Positions 63,994-64,000 of a stretch of DNA of 64,000 nt are shown here, one piece after another; position 1 is the first letter of the stretch, and every line of letters starts with the position of its first letter. The translations under genes and the position numbers were made by a program. The stretch is from CBDIHP01 sp965279195 (GTDB lineage Bacteria; Planctomycetota; Planctomycetia; Isosphaerales; Isosphaeraceae). The stretch lies in the NCBI GenBank assembly GCA_965279195.1, contig CBDIHP010000031.1, forward strand, positions 62,001 to 126,000, in the 5' to 3' direction. Below the pieces are notes generated by a model that had not been told where the DNA came from, did not search any database, and saw only the letters and a program-made list of their open reading frames with translations.

Positions 63994-64000
63994 TTCGCAT

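Overview
The window is high-GC bacterial chromosome. It almost certainly comes from a planctomycete, and the family Isosphaeraceae (Singulisphaera/Isosphaera/Paludisphaera relatives) is the best guess. The evidence is a paired DUF1592-type cytochrome and DUF1552 cluster, a DUF1080 protein, a DUF3500 protein, a PEP-CTERM protein, many secreted proteins with Ala/Pro-rich linkers, short one-helix proteins typical of the phylum, and TAGGGTG-ended intergenic repeats. The species assignment is inference; no rRNA or tRNA gene lies in the window.

Layout. 1-4.4 kb: 3' part of fumC, then two overlapping genes for a membrane-anchored zinc-ribbon protein and a secreted repeat protein. 5.1-10.3 kb: a DksA/TraR zinc-finger protein, the DUF1592/DUF1552 pair and an SGNH hydrolase. 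10.5-17.5 kb (minus strand): clpX, an orphan chemoreceptor, a secreted protein and a uronate-isomerase-family enzyme. 17.6-26.6 kb: a stand-alone CoaB-like protein, an acyltransferase, an aminotransferase, a PTP-like phosphatase, two overlapping YkgJ-type cysteine-cluster genes, a DUF3500 protein, a clan GH-A glycosidase, a rhodanese and a HEPN-like protein. 26.6-35.6 kb (minus strand): a complex I operon that begins with one gene encoding a NuoB-NuoC-NuoD fusion, continues with nuoI, a deaminase translationally coupled to it, a small beta protein, and nuoA, H, J, K and N. nuoE, F, G, L and M are absent here. 36.3-45.4 kb: an M28 peptidase, two large tandem paralogues carrying an XPB/Ssl2-type helicase-associated domain but no motor, and an M13 metallopeptidase. 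45.6-48.9 kb: an SMR transporter, a beta-carbonic anhydrase, a Maf pyrophosphatase and small proteins.

49-55.4 kb is an accessory scrap-yard. It holds a serine-recombinase tail, an IS3-family transposase tail, a frameshifted tyrosine recombinase, an ORF broken by an amber codon, and a DNA-binding-like ORF split at an A7 slippery tract. A few intact small genes sit among them (VOC protein, PEP-CTERM protein, small membrane protein). 55.5-64 kb returns to housekeeping and secreted genes: hisE, a PQQ-type propeller protein, DUF418, a two-domain sulfurtransferase, TspO, a cupin and DUF1080.

The points that deserve a second look are the NuoBCD fusion and unusual gene content of the complex I operon, the tandem motorless XPB-domain paralogues, the inverted-repeat elements whose ends supply the TAG stop codons of convergent genes, and the A7 frameshift ORF.
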